Below, piece after piece: positions 53,148 through 60,925 of a DNA stretch of 64,000 nucleotides. The stretch spans positions 222,535 to 286,534 of the forward strand of contig NZ_JAUSPQ010000004.1 in NCBI RefSeq assembly GCF_030655665.1, written 5' to 3'. A model generated the notes under the pieces. It worked only from the letters and a program-made list of their open reading frames with translations. It was not told the origin of the DNA and made no database searches. The translations under genes and the position numbers were made by a program. Source of the DNA: Methanocorpusculum sp. (lineage in GTDB: Archaea; Halobacteriota; Methanomicrobia; Methanomicrobiales; Methanocorpusculaceae). How positions within the stretch are numbered: the first letter of the stretch is position 1; each line of letters begins with the position of its first letter.

Positions 53148-54149
53148 ATGACCCGACATCCTGCACGTCTCTGGAAAGTTTCCGGCGATAAGATCTCATG
53201 CGGGGTTTGTGCCCGCAGATGCAAGATCGCGAATGGTGATAGAGGATTCTGCGGCGTTCGGGAAAACACGGACGGCGTTTTGTATGCGAACTCGTATGGT
53301 CTCTTGACGGCTGCAAATCTGGACCCGATCGAAAAGAAGCCGCTGTATCATTTTTTACCGGGGACGACGACGTTTTCCATCAGCGGTTTCGGCTGCAATT
53401 TTACGTGTAAGCATTGTCAGAACTACACGCTTTCGCAGACGACGAAGCTCCCAGCCGAGTATGTACCGCCGGAGGCGGTCATCCAGGAAGCGATAACGCT
53501 TGGAGCGAAAAGTATCTCGTTCACGTATAATGAGCCGACGATCTCGTTTGAATATGTGTATGATACCGCGAAACTCGCAAAGGAACAGGGTCTTACTTCG
53601 GCATTCATCACGAACGGGTATATGTCGAAGGAAGCCCTCCTTGAACTTGCCCCGTATCTTGGGGCGATCCGGATCGATCTGAAGGGATTCACGGATGAGT
53701 TTTATAGAGAAGTCTGCGGAGCAAGACTGAAGCCGGTGCTCGATACGATTTTGCTTTCCAAGGAGCTCGGACTCCATCAGGAACTGGTGACGCTCGTGAT
53801 CCCCGGATATAATGACAGCGTGGAAGAGATCGATTCTATGCTGGACTGGGTCATGACGAATCTTGGGCCGGCGGTCCCGCATCATTTCACGGCGTTCATG
53901 CCGATGTATCATATGCAGGATGTTCCACGGACCCCGTTCTCGACGCTGGACCGGATCTACCGGCAGGCAAAGGAACACGGGCTGTATTATCCGTATGTGG
54001 GAAATATGCCGCATGCCGAAGGCTCGAAGACCTTCTGCCCGGAGTGCGGAGCGGTGCTGATCGATCGAAACGGGTTTTCGTCAGTCGAGCCGGGGCTTAA
54101 AGACGGACACTGCAGGAAGTGCGGGCGCAAGATCGAGGGTGTTTTTTAA
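53148..54149 (+). CDS. amrS: AmrS-type radical SAM enzyme (AmmeMemoRadiSam system)
   Basis: 333 residues. Seen: an N-terminal zinc-like pair (CGVCARRC), radical SAM motif GCNFTCKHC (C83, C87, C90, CX3CX2C), SFTYNEPTISFEY, and a C-terminal zinc finger (CPECG...CRKCG, about 303-328). This is the AmrS arrangement, related to pyruvate-formate-lyase activating enzymes. The partners AmmeMemo and AmrB are not in the window. Host-like codons. Starts 38 bp after the FKBP stop. Confidence 0.9.
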   Translation: MTRHPARLWKVSGDKISCGVCARRCKIANGDRGFCGVRENTDGVLYANSYGLLTAANLDPIEKKPLYHFLPGTTTFSISGFGCNFTCKHCQNYTLSQTTKLPAEYVPPEAVIQEAITLGAKSISFTYNEPTISFEYVYDTAKLAKEQGLTSAFITNGYMSKEALLELAPYLGAIRIDLKGFTDEFYREVCGARLKPVLDTILLSKELGLHQELVTLVIPGYNDSVEEIDSMLDWVMTNLGPAVPHHFTAFMPMYHMQDVPRTPFSTLDRIYRQAKEHGLYYPYVGNMPHAEGSKTFCPECGAVLIDRNGFSSVEPGLKDGHCRKCGRKIEGVF

Positions 54150-54223
54150 GGGGATGTGGGTGTATGGGTTTGAGGAGAAAACGGTTCGTGGAACACGGTT
54201 TTTCAGCTGTGTTCTGAAAAAGT

Positions 54224-54248
54224 AGGGTGCACGTCGGACCTGCACCCT
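54224..54248 (+). terminator. GGGTGCA hairpin after amrS
   Basis: AGGGTGCA (54224-54231) pairs with TGCACCCT (54241-54248), with GTC/GAC extending the stem, and TTGTTTTTTATTT follows: hairpin plus T-tract, about 75 bp after the amrS stop. It belongs to the GTGCAC cluster of this gap; a second pair, GGGTGCA (54268-54274) and TGCACCC (54292-54298), follows 20 bp on. Confidence 0.5.
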
Positions 54249-54358
54249 TGTTTTTTATTTGTGATGAGGGTGCAGGTCTCAAAAATCTGCGTGCACCCAC
54301 ATTATGCTATGATTTGCGTTTTTTTTTGAAAAATTGGCTTATTTGAAGGTTTTTGGTG

Positions 54359-54458
54359 AGGGTGCACATTTTTCCCGAAACTCTGTATTTTGTAGTAATT
54401 AGGTGTATATTTAGGTTTTAGAAATTTTTCCCAGGGTTTTGAGAAAAATGTGCACCCT
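54359..54458 (+). repeat. 100-bp element with GTGCAC inverted ends
   Basis: AGGGTGCACATTTTTC (54359-54374) and its exact inverted copy GAAAAATGTGCACCCT (54443-54458) bound 68 bp of AT-rich DNA. The match extends 11 bp inward with 3 differences. Size and terminal inverted repeats look like a miniature element, though no target duplication is clear. The rest of 54150-54657 holds the hairpins at 54224-54298 and array E. Confidence 0.6.
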
Positions 54459-54524
54459 AGGGATTTGCCTCTCTCAGGAAGGAGTTGATTGGGTGTGGAT
54501 ACACGGGATATCCCACCGCGAACC

Positions 54525-54590
54525 GCAAATCAGAGATTTGCTCTCCGACTCGCTTCGCTCGCTTGAATAAGCCCAAGCGGGCAAACCCCA
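54525..54590 (+). repeat. Modular hairpin unit E
   Basis: GCAAATC-AGA-GATTTGC, then CGACTCGCTTCGCTCGCTT and GCCCAAGCGGGC. It is a short, more worn member of the same family as arrays A-D, 65 bp from the end of the ABC importer operon. Confidence 0.5.
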
Positions 54591-54657
54591 TTCACATTTA
54601 AAATAGGACTTACGCGGTGTACTCTTAAAAAAAAGAATGAATTCCCTATTGGGAATC

Positions 54658-55659
54658 TTACAACACCGGATAGGTCAGACCCGTCACATCGAACTCTGTT
54701 CCAAAGCGGGTATTGAACTCAGTCAGGACGCTCTCAACGCTCATGTCCTCAAACACTCCCGGGTGGATCATTTTTGCAAGAGCGACCGCGGCAGCGCAGG
54801 ATCTCGGCCCGTAGGTCAGATCGTTCCTGATAAGCCAGACCTGATCATCCTTGACTGCAGTGATCGTATTGAACCCGGTCCTTGAAACAAGTTCATCGTA
54901 ACTTGCCTCGGGATCATTCATATTGTTCACGAGTTTCACGATGATCCCCGGACTGGATGAAACCACCCACTCGTCGGAGATCTTGCGGGAACCGGCATCG
55001 GTCATGATGTTCTGCCCGCCGGCGATCGAAATCAGCTGGCCCATCCCCGTGTCCGTTCCCTGACCCCAGTAAGCCGTATAGCTTTCGGCATAGATAGTGC
55101 GGGCCCAAGAGATCGGAGCGACCCGTGACTTGACCTCGGTGATGACCTCGTTATAATATTCGGCAATCTGCTGAGCCTTTTCAACATTGCCGGAGATCTT
55201 GCCGATCTCAACAATATCCTGAGTCATCGTTTCCGGCTTCGTGCAGTCGATATACACGATCGGGATCCCTGCGGATGCGAGGACATCAGCATTCTTCGGC
55301 TTCGAGCTTGCATACCCGATCACCAGATCAGCATCAAGCGAAATGAGATACTCCACATCAGGCTCGTTCCAAGCCCCGACAACCACTGCGTTCGGATACA
55401 TCTTCACCTGCTCGGCATTGTTCGCAATCGACTGAGAGATACCAACAACTTTGTCGGCGTCGCCTAAGATATACAAAATCTCGCCGGCATTCGAGTTCAG
55501 AAGAACGATCCGCTCAGCAGTATGATTCAGCGTAACGGTTGTCCCGTCCGAGTTGGTAATAATAATATTACCGGACGATCCGTCGGAGATACAGCCTGCG
55601 GCGAAGATGATACAAAGCATAGTCAGGATAATGCCTGACACAATCAGTATTTTTTTCAT
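54658..55659 (-). CDS. ABC importer substrate-binding lipoprotein (iron complex or cobalamin)
   Basis: 333 residues. Signal with lipobox FAAGC (C22-23), then the helical-backbone fold of FecB/BtuF: NHTAERIVLLNSNAGEILYI, SLDADLVIGYASSKPKN, VAPISWARTIYAESYTAYWG and a TVLGW-like tail. Captures ligand outside the cell and hands it to the permease. Last gene of the operon, 8 bp after the ATPase gene. Substrate uncertain: iron-siderophore, haem or cobalamin; the other cobamide genes in the window make B12 plausible but do not prove it. Confidence 0.88.
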   Translation of the reverse strand: MKKILIVSGIILTMLCIIFAAGCISDGSSGNIIITNSDGTTVTLNHTAERIVLLNSNAGEILYILGDADKVVGISQSIANNAEQVKMYPNAVVVGAWNEPDVEYLISLDADLVIGYASSKPKNADVLASAGIPIVYIDCTKPETMTQDIVEIGKISGNVEKAQQIAEYYNEVITEVKSRVAPISWARTIYAESYTAYWGQGTDTGMGQLISIAGGQNIMTDAGSRKISDEWVVSSSPGIIVKLVNNMNDPEASYDELVSRTGFNTITAVKDDQVWLIRNDLTYGPRSCAAAVALAKMIHPGVFEDMSVESVLTEFNTRFGTEFDVTGLTYPVL

Positions 55660-55667
55660 AAAAACCT

Positions 55668-56435
55668 CTATGATGGAGCATAGGAGAGAATGAATCTCCC
55701 CTGTGCATTTTCAACAAACTCAGCATGTACCCCGTACACATCACGAACCGACTCGGTCGTGAGTACCTCTGACGGAGTCCCATAGTCATACATCTCCCCA
55801 TCTTTAAGGAGCAGGACCTTATCGGTGTACCGAAGTGCCAGATTCAAATCATGCAAAGCGATGATCATACCGGAGTTATCCGTTCTGACGATCTCCCGCA
55901 TAGTCGAGACGGTCTCCAGCTGATGCCGGAGATCGAGGGAGCTCGTCGGCTCGTCGAACAGGAAAAAATTTGGATTCTGGGCAAGTGCCCGGGCAATAAA
56001 TACCCGCTGCCTCTGGCCGCCGGAGAGTTCATTCACGAACCGGTCGGACAGATCGGTAATGTTCATCGTAGACATGGCCTTGTCTACCACGTTAAGATCC
56101 TCATCCGAGACCGACCAGCTCATGTACGGACGGCGCCCGATAAGCACGGTGTCGAGAACGGTCGTAAAGGGCGTGTAATGGAAGTACTGGGGAACGTAGC
56201 CGATCATCTTTGCACGGTCGATCGGGTCGATCTTCTGCACGTCTACCCCGTCGATGGTGATCGACCCGGAAGCCGGGGCCAGGATATCGGCGATGGTTTT
56301 TATCAGCGTGGATTTTCCCGAACCGTTCGGACCAAGGAGGGCGAGGACCTCGCCGGATATCGACTCGAAACTGATGTCTTTGAGAACCGCGTGACTGCCG
56401 TACTTCTGAGAAACCGAAGCGACCGAGATGTTCAT
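55668..56435 (-). CDS. ABC importer ATPase (FecE/BtuD type)
   Basis: 255 residues. Seen: Walker A GPNGSGKST (33-41), signature LSGGQRQRVFIARAL, Walker B FLFDEPTSSLD and the switch His in IALHDLNLALRY. Cytoplasmic ATPase of the type II importer. Its start overlaps the end of the permease gene by 4 bp and its stop lies 8 bp before the binding protein, so the three are one transcript. Confidence 0.93.
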   Translation of the reverse strand: MNISVASVSQKYGSHAVLKDISFESISGEVLALLGPNGSGKSTLIKTIADILAPASGSITIDGVDVQKIDPIDRAKMIGYVPQYFHYTPFTTVLDTVLIGRRPYMSWSVSDEDLNVVDKAMSTMNITDLSDRFVNELSGGQRQRVFIARALAQNPNFFLFDEPTSSLDLRHQLETVSTMREIVRTDNSGMIIALHDLNLALRYTDKVLLLKDGEMYDYGTPSEVLTTESVRDVYGVHAEFVENAQGRFILSYAPS

Positions 56436-57559
56436 GCAAGGTACCTCCCGTGCCCTCGGGTGATCAGGAAAAGGAAGAAGAGACCGCCGAGGATGTACAT
56501 GATGATCCCGACCGGGATCTCGATCGGGGCAAGAATGACCCGGGCGACCGTGTCGGAGATAAGAAGGATCAGGGCGCCGAGTAGAGCCGAAGCCGGCAGA
56601 AGATACCGGTAATCATTCCCAATAAGCATCCGGCAGATGTGCGGGGCCATGAGACCGACAAAACCGATGATCCCGGTAAATGCAAGGCAGGCGGACGCAG
56701 CGAAGCTGACGATGAGAAGACCGGAGATCCTGAACCGCTGGACGTTGATGCCGAGATTTTTCGCAACGTCATCGCCGCTGGAGAGGGTATTGAGATCCCA
56801 GGCACGCCGTTCGACGAGGAAAAAACAGATGAGAACGATCGGGAAAAGGATCGCGATCGCCTGCCAGGTGGCGCCCCACATCCCGCCCATGAGCCAGGTG
56901 ACGATATCCCGGAGAGCATCGTCGTTTGATACATACTTGAGACCGAGCAGTCCTGCCTGGAACAGGTAGCCTATAACAACTCCGGCAAGGATCATGATCG
57001 CCTGGGATGTGTGTTTCGTTCTGGAGATGAGATAGACGAGGATAACACTCAGCCAGCCGAAGAGGAAGGCCGAGAGGATGAGAAAAACAGATTTAACGGA
57101 GAAGGTAACTCCCGCAAGAAGGATACTGCCCGCAAAGATAGATCCGAAGATCGCCGGACCGAGCACGATGATAAGAGCCGCCCCGAATGATGCTGCCGAG
57201 GAAAGACCGAGGGTGAACGGACTGACGAGCGGATTTCTGAGAAGTCCCTGCATTACGGCGCCGGCGGTCGCTAAGGCAACTCCCGCAAGGATCGCAAGAA
57301 GGATCCTTGGAAGACGATAATTCATCACGATCAGGTCTGCCATGCCATCGTCCGGGGAGGCAATGCTTCCAGGGAAAAGCGCGTGACCGAATACCGCGAG
57401 AACGTCTCCGGGGGGTATATACACCGAACCTATACCAACCGCAAGAATGGAGACAAGGACGAGAATTATGAAGAGCGTGACCAGAACGAGCAGTTTACGT
57501 TTCTGAATAGTATGGTAGAGCAGTGTTGTTTTGGTGTTACTATCCCCACTATTCTTCAT
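56432..57559 (-). CDS. ABC importer permease (FecCD/BtuC type)
   Basis: 375 residues, about ten hydrophobic segments. Seen: GAVMQGLLRNPLVSPFTLG (the FecCD signature) and GFVGLMAPHICRMLIGNDYR near the C-terminus, both typical. First gene of the operon. A TATA-like TTTTAAATG lies about 20-28 bp before the ATG on this strand. A short hydrophilic lead of about 25 residues precedes the first membrane helix. Confidence 0.92.
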   Translation of the reverse strand: MKNSGDSNTKTTLLYHTIQKRKLLVLVTLFIILVLVSILAVGIGSVYIPPGDVLAVFGHALFPGSIASPDDGMADLIVMNYRLPRILLAILAGVALATAGAVMQGLLRNPLVSPFTLGLSSAASFGAALIIVLGPAIFGSIFAGSILLAGVTFSVKSVFLILSAFLFGWLSVILVYLISRTKHTSQAIMILAGVVIGYLFQAGLLGLKYVSNDDALRDIVTWLMGGMWGATWQAIAILFPIVLICFFLVERRAWDLNTLSSGDDVAKNLGINVQRFRISGLLIVSFAASACLAFTGIIGFVGLMAPHICRMLIGNDYRYLLPASALLGALILLISDTVARVILAPIEIPVGIIMYILGGLFFLFLITRGHGRYLA

Positions 57560-57629
57560 AACTATGTTATGGTAGGTTTTTCATTTAAAAGAATGTGGTG
57601 GGTTTGACACCCGCATCACCGAATCGGGC

Positions 57630-58289
57630 TCACGGCAATTCGAGCGAGTCGCCGGGCTTCATGATCTCGACATGCATCACGGTCGTCAGTTCGATAGCCC
57701 GCTTGAACGCCGGGAGATCCTGCTCGATCTCAGGATAGGTGTTCACATGCATCGGAATGACCGTCTTCGCCCCGATCCATTCCGCGGCGATCATACCCTC
57801 CTCAGGCCCCATCGTATAGCGTCCTCCGACCGGGAGGATCGCAATATCCGGATGATAGAGTTTTTTCAGCAGTTTCATGTCGGAAAAAAGTCCGGTGTCT
57901 CCGGCATAGTAGATCACATGCCCATCCATCTCCACGACAAATCCGCAGGCCTGACCCATGTAGAGACTGGTTCCATCCTCCTGACGGATGGAGGAAGAGT
58001 GCAGGGCCGGGACCATACGGATCGTTATTCCATCAGATTCCACCGTGCCGCCGATATTCATCCCGATCGTTTCAACGCCGATCGATTTCAGATATCCGGA
58101 CAGCTCATGGACGGCCACTGTTTTGGAGAACCGTTCGGGCGAGTCCCCGATATGATCGGCATGTGCGTGAGAGATCAGGGTCAGATCGGCTGCTTCGGTC
58201 GCGGGGTCATCAAGCGGCATCGGATCGAATAAAAGTATCTTCGAGCCTTCGATGATAAAACAGGAGTGACCGACGTATCTGATATGCAT
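57630..58289 (-). CDS. Metal-dependent hydrolase, UPF0173 (beta-lactamase fold)
   Basis: 219 residues. Seen: HIRYVGHSCFII at the start, HAHADHIGDSPE (metal ligands), YYAGDTGLFSDM and PVGGRYTMGPEEG, then VIPMHVNTYPEI: the full UPF0173 pattern (MBL fold without a beta-lactamase role). Substrate unknown. Separated by 37 bp from the HTH gene upstream on the same strand, so probably co-transcribed. Confidence 0.9.
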   Translation of the reverse strand: MHIRYVGHSCFIIEGSKILLFDPMPLDDPATEAADLTLISHAHADHIGDSPERFSKTVAVHELSGYLKSIGVETIGMNIGGTVESDGITIRMVPALHSSSIRQEDGTSLYMGQACGFVVEMDGHVIYYAGDTGLFSDMKLLKKLYHPDIAILPVGGRYTMGPEEGMIAAEWIGAKTVIPMHVNTYPEIEQDLPAFKRAIELTTVMHVEIMKPGDSLELP

Positions 58290-58326
58290 GTGTAGATAAT
58301 AGCGTTTGAAAAATAAAATAATAGGG

Positions 58327-58938
58327 TTAGTTGAGTTCGGTCATATCCGTCGACTCGGCAACATCGATGGACTCGCCGAGCGTATCTTCCTGAAGACCGG
58401 ATGTCATTTTTTCCGTCAGATCACGATCTTCCATAACATCTTTGATCCTCTCAAGGAACGGATCGAGTGTCGTATCCTCTTTCTGCTCGATCACGTGACG
58501 GTATTCACGCAGAGTTGTTGGAGAGATCCCAAGTTCTTCTGAGATCTCCTTCATGGTCATCTCGGTACTCATCAGGGTCTTCATCTGTGTCTGATCGAAC
58601 GGCATATTGAAATCCAGATCTCTAAACAGTTTCAGCTGTACCCGGGCCCGGGCCACGGTCTTCGAGAGTTTCTCATCGCCAAGTTCCCGGGCGATCTCCG
58701 TATCATTCTTTCCCGCATAGAAGGAGGTTATCAGGCGCGCGAGCTGGATCGGCTCAAGTTTTGTTTTGAAAAAACCGCGCTCCTGGATTTCCCGCATAAT
58801 CAAAGCTATTTCCCGCTCTACCGCATCCTGGTCACGAAGTGTCCCGTGAAGTGTCTTCATTGGCTCGACAATCTTCGTTTTCTGCGTCAGATTGGAAAAT
58901 AACTGCATCAAATCCTTTTGTCTCTTTTTTGGTGCCAT
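58327..58938 (-). CDS. Archaeal helix-turn-helix regulator (conditioned-medium-induced protein 4-like)
   Basis: 203 residues. Order: a TLHGTLRDQDAVEREIALI lead, then FYAGKNDTEIARELGD, a VQLKLFRDLDFNMPFD middle and MTMKEISEELGISPTTLREY, a clear HTH. The pattern resembles the haloarchaeal proteins called conditioned-medium-induced protein 4 (recognised from memory, not checked). Ends in an acidic tail. GGAGGG lies 9 bp before the ATG, a strong ribosome-binding site in a window where most starts lack one. Confidence 0.6.
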   Translation of the reverse strand: MAPKKRQKDLMQLFSNLTQKTKIVEPMKTLHGTLRDQDAVEREIALIMREIQERGFFKTKLEPIQLARLITSFYAGKNDTEIARELGDEKLSKTVARARVQLKLFRDLDFNMPFDQTQMKTLMSTEMTMKEISEELGISPTTLREYRHVIEQKEDTTLDPFLERIKDVMEDRDLTEKMTSGLQEDTLGESIDVAESTDMTELN

Positions 58939-59194
58939 ATTTAGTATCCCTCCATATTGACTATCCCTTCAACATGTATCTTTATCCATATAATGATTAT
59001 GACTCGAAGCGGGAAACAAAGCAGCAGTACACAGTGATGCAAATTATTAATACCAACGAAAACTGTATGATACTCCCCTTTCCAGAATGATCCAGCACTG
59101 GCCCACCATTATAGATAGAAGTGTTTGGAGCATGGGTCGACAAACACAGTATATTCTATATGGATTCAAAGCCCATAAATATCCAGATATCCCT

Positions 59195-60925
59195 ATGGCA
59201 GAATACGAAGACACCTACGAAAAGGTCATTGAACTTGCACGCAGAAGAGGTTTTGTCTGGCCTTCTTCTGAAATATACGGATCCGTTGCCGGCTTTATCG
59301 ACTACGGTCCTCTCGGAGCAATGCTCAAACGCCGTATCGAATCGATCTGGCGCCGGTTTTACGTTGTACAGGAAGGATACTATGAAATAGAATGTCCGAC
59401 CGTCGGTATTGAGCCGATCTACGTTGCCTCCGGACACGTCGGCGGATTTTCCGATAAAATGTTCCAGTGCCCGAACTGTCAGGAGTTCCTGCGGGCAGAC
59501 CATGTTGCCGAAGCATTCGGTATCCCGCATGCAGGGACCATGTCGAAAGAGGCGCTTCACGATGTCCTCCTTGATAAAGAGTGCCCGGCCTGCGGAAAAG
59601 TTCTCGGCCAAGTAGAAGTCTTCGACTTCAACCTCATGTTCACCACCTCGATCGGTCCCGGAGGACAGAGAAAAGGCTACCTCCGTCCGGAAACGGCCCA
59701 GGGTATGTTCGTAGACTTCCCAAGACTCCTCAGATTCTATCGTGACCACCTGCCGTTCGGAGCAGTTCAGATCGGAAAATCCTATAGAAACGAGATCTCA
59801 CCCCGTCAGGGTATGATCCGCCTGAGGGAGTTCACCCAGGCAGAAGCTGAAATTTTCGTCCACCCGGAAGAAAAGGATCACCCGAACTTCTCCAGATACG
59901 CAGACTATAAAATGCCGCTGTGGGGCATAGATCAGCAGGATAAGGAAACACCTGCGGTCATCAAATCAATGCGGGAAGCAGTCGATGAAGGGACCATTGC
60001 AAATGAATATGTTGCCTACTACGTTGCTATGACCCACGATATTCTGTGTACTGTCGGATTCAACCCCGACAAGATCAGATTCCGGCAGCATATGCCCGAC
60101 GAGCGTGCTCACTACGCGACAGACTGCTGGGACGCCGAGGCACTTTCAGACCGTTTCGGCTGGGTCGAGATCGTCGGTATCGCCGACCGGACAGACTATG
60201 ACCTCAAGGCCCACGCCCGGGTCTCGGGTCAGAAAAACACCGTCTTTATCCAGTATCCGGAAGCAAAGAAGGTCCACCACAAAGCGATCGTCCCGAACTT
60301 CGGGAAACTCGGCCCTGCCTTCAAAGGCAAAGCAAAGCCGATCTCTGAACAGATGCTCACCGCGACTCCGGAAGCTGACGGGATCCATCTTACAATAGAC
60401 GGCGAGGAGATCCTTATCGCACCAGAGATGTACACAGTCAAGGACGAGATCGTGGATGTTTTCGGTGAAGACGTGATGCCCCATGTGATCGAACCTTCTT
60501 ACGGTATCGACCGGATGTGTTACATGGTCCTCGAGCACGCCTACGCCGAAGATGTGGCCGACGGAGAGGCACGCACAGTCATGCGGTTCAAGAAAGGTGT
60601 TGCCCCGATCCAGGTCGCGGTCCTTCCTTTGATGGCACGCGACGGACTCGACGAGATCGCAAAAAGCCTTGTCCTTGAACTTCAGGGTGAAGGGATCCAG
60701 ACCGAATACGACGACGCAGGAGCGATCGGGCGCAGATACAGAAGACAGGACGAGATCGGAACCCCCTACTGTATTACGGTCGATTACGACACCAAAGATG
60801 ATACTACAGTAACGTTGCGTGACCGCGACTCGATGGAACAGATAAGGGGGCCCGCCGCAGACGTTCTTAAAGCGCTTCCAAATCTCCTTAAAGGAAAACT
60901 TGCCTTCGATAAATCCTCGTTATGA
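59195..60925 (+). CDS. glyS: Glycyl-tRNA synthetase (alpha2, archaeal/eukaryotic type)
   Basis: 576 residues from ATG 59195; the frame is open to 59087, but TATATTCTATATGG at about 59150-59163 suggests a start site near 59183 and a 10-nt leader. Seen: class II pieces RRGFVWPSSEIYGSVAGF, the motif 1-like DYGPLGAMLKRRIE, motif 2 YRNEISPRQGMIRLREF, motif 3 SYGIDRMCYMVLEHAY and a C-terminal anticodon-binding domain (VAVLPLMARDGL). Zinc pairs: CPNCQEF and CPACGKV. The hef ATG overlaps the stop by 4 bp. Confidence 0.95.
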   Translation: MAEYEDTYEKVIELARRRGFVWPSSEIYGSVAGFIDYGPLGAMLKRRIESIWRRFYVVQEGYYEIECPTVGIEPIYVASGHVGGFSDKMFQCPNCQEFLRADHVAEAFGIPHAGTMSKEALHDVLLDKECPACGKVLGQVEVFDFNLMFTTSIGPGGQRKGYLRPETAQGMFVDFPRLLRFYRDHLPFGAVQIGKSYRNEISPRQGMIRLREFTQAEAEIFVHPEEKDHPNFSRYADYKMPLWGIDQQDKETPAVIKSMREAVDEGTIANEYVAYYVAMTHDILCTVGFNPDKIRFRQHMPDERAHYATDCWDAEALSDRFGWVEIVGIADRTDYDLKAHARVSGQKNTVFIQYPEAKKVHHKAIVPNFGKLGPAFKGKAKPISEQMLTATPEADGIHLTIDGEEILIAPEMYTVKDEIVDVFGEDVMPHVIEPSYGIDRMCYMVLEHAYAEDVADGEARTVMRFKKGVAPIQVAVLPLMARDGLDEIAKSLVLELQGEGIQTEYDDAGAIGRRYRRQDEIGTPYCITVDYDTKDDTTVTLRDRDSMEQIRGPAADVLKALPNLLKGKLAFDKSSL

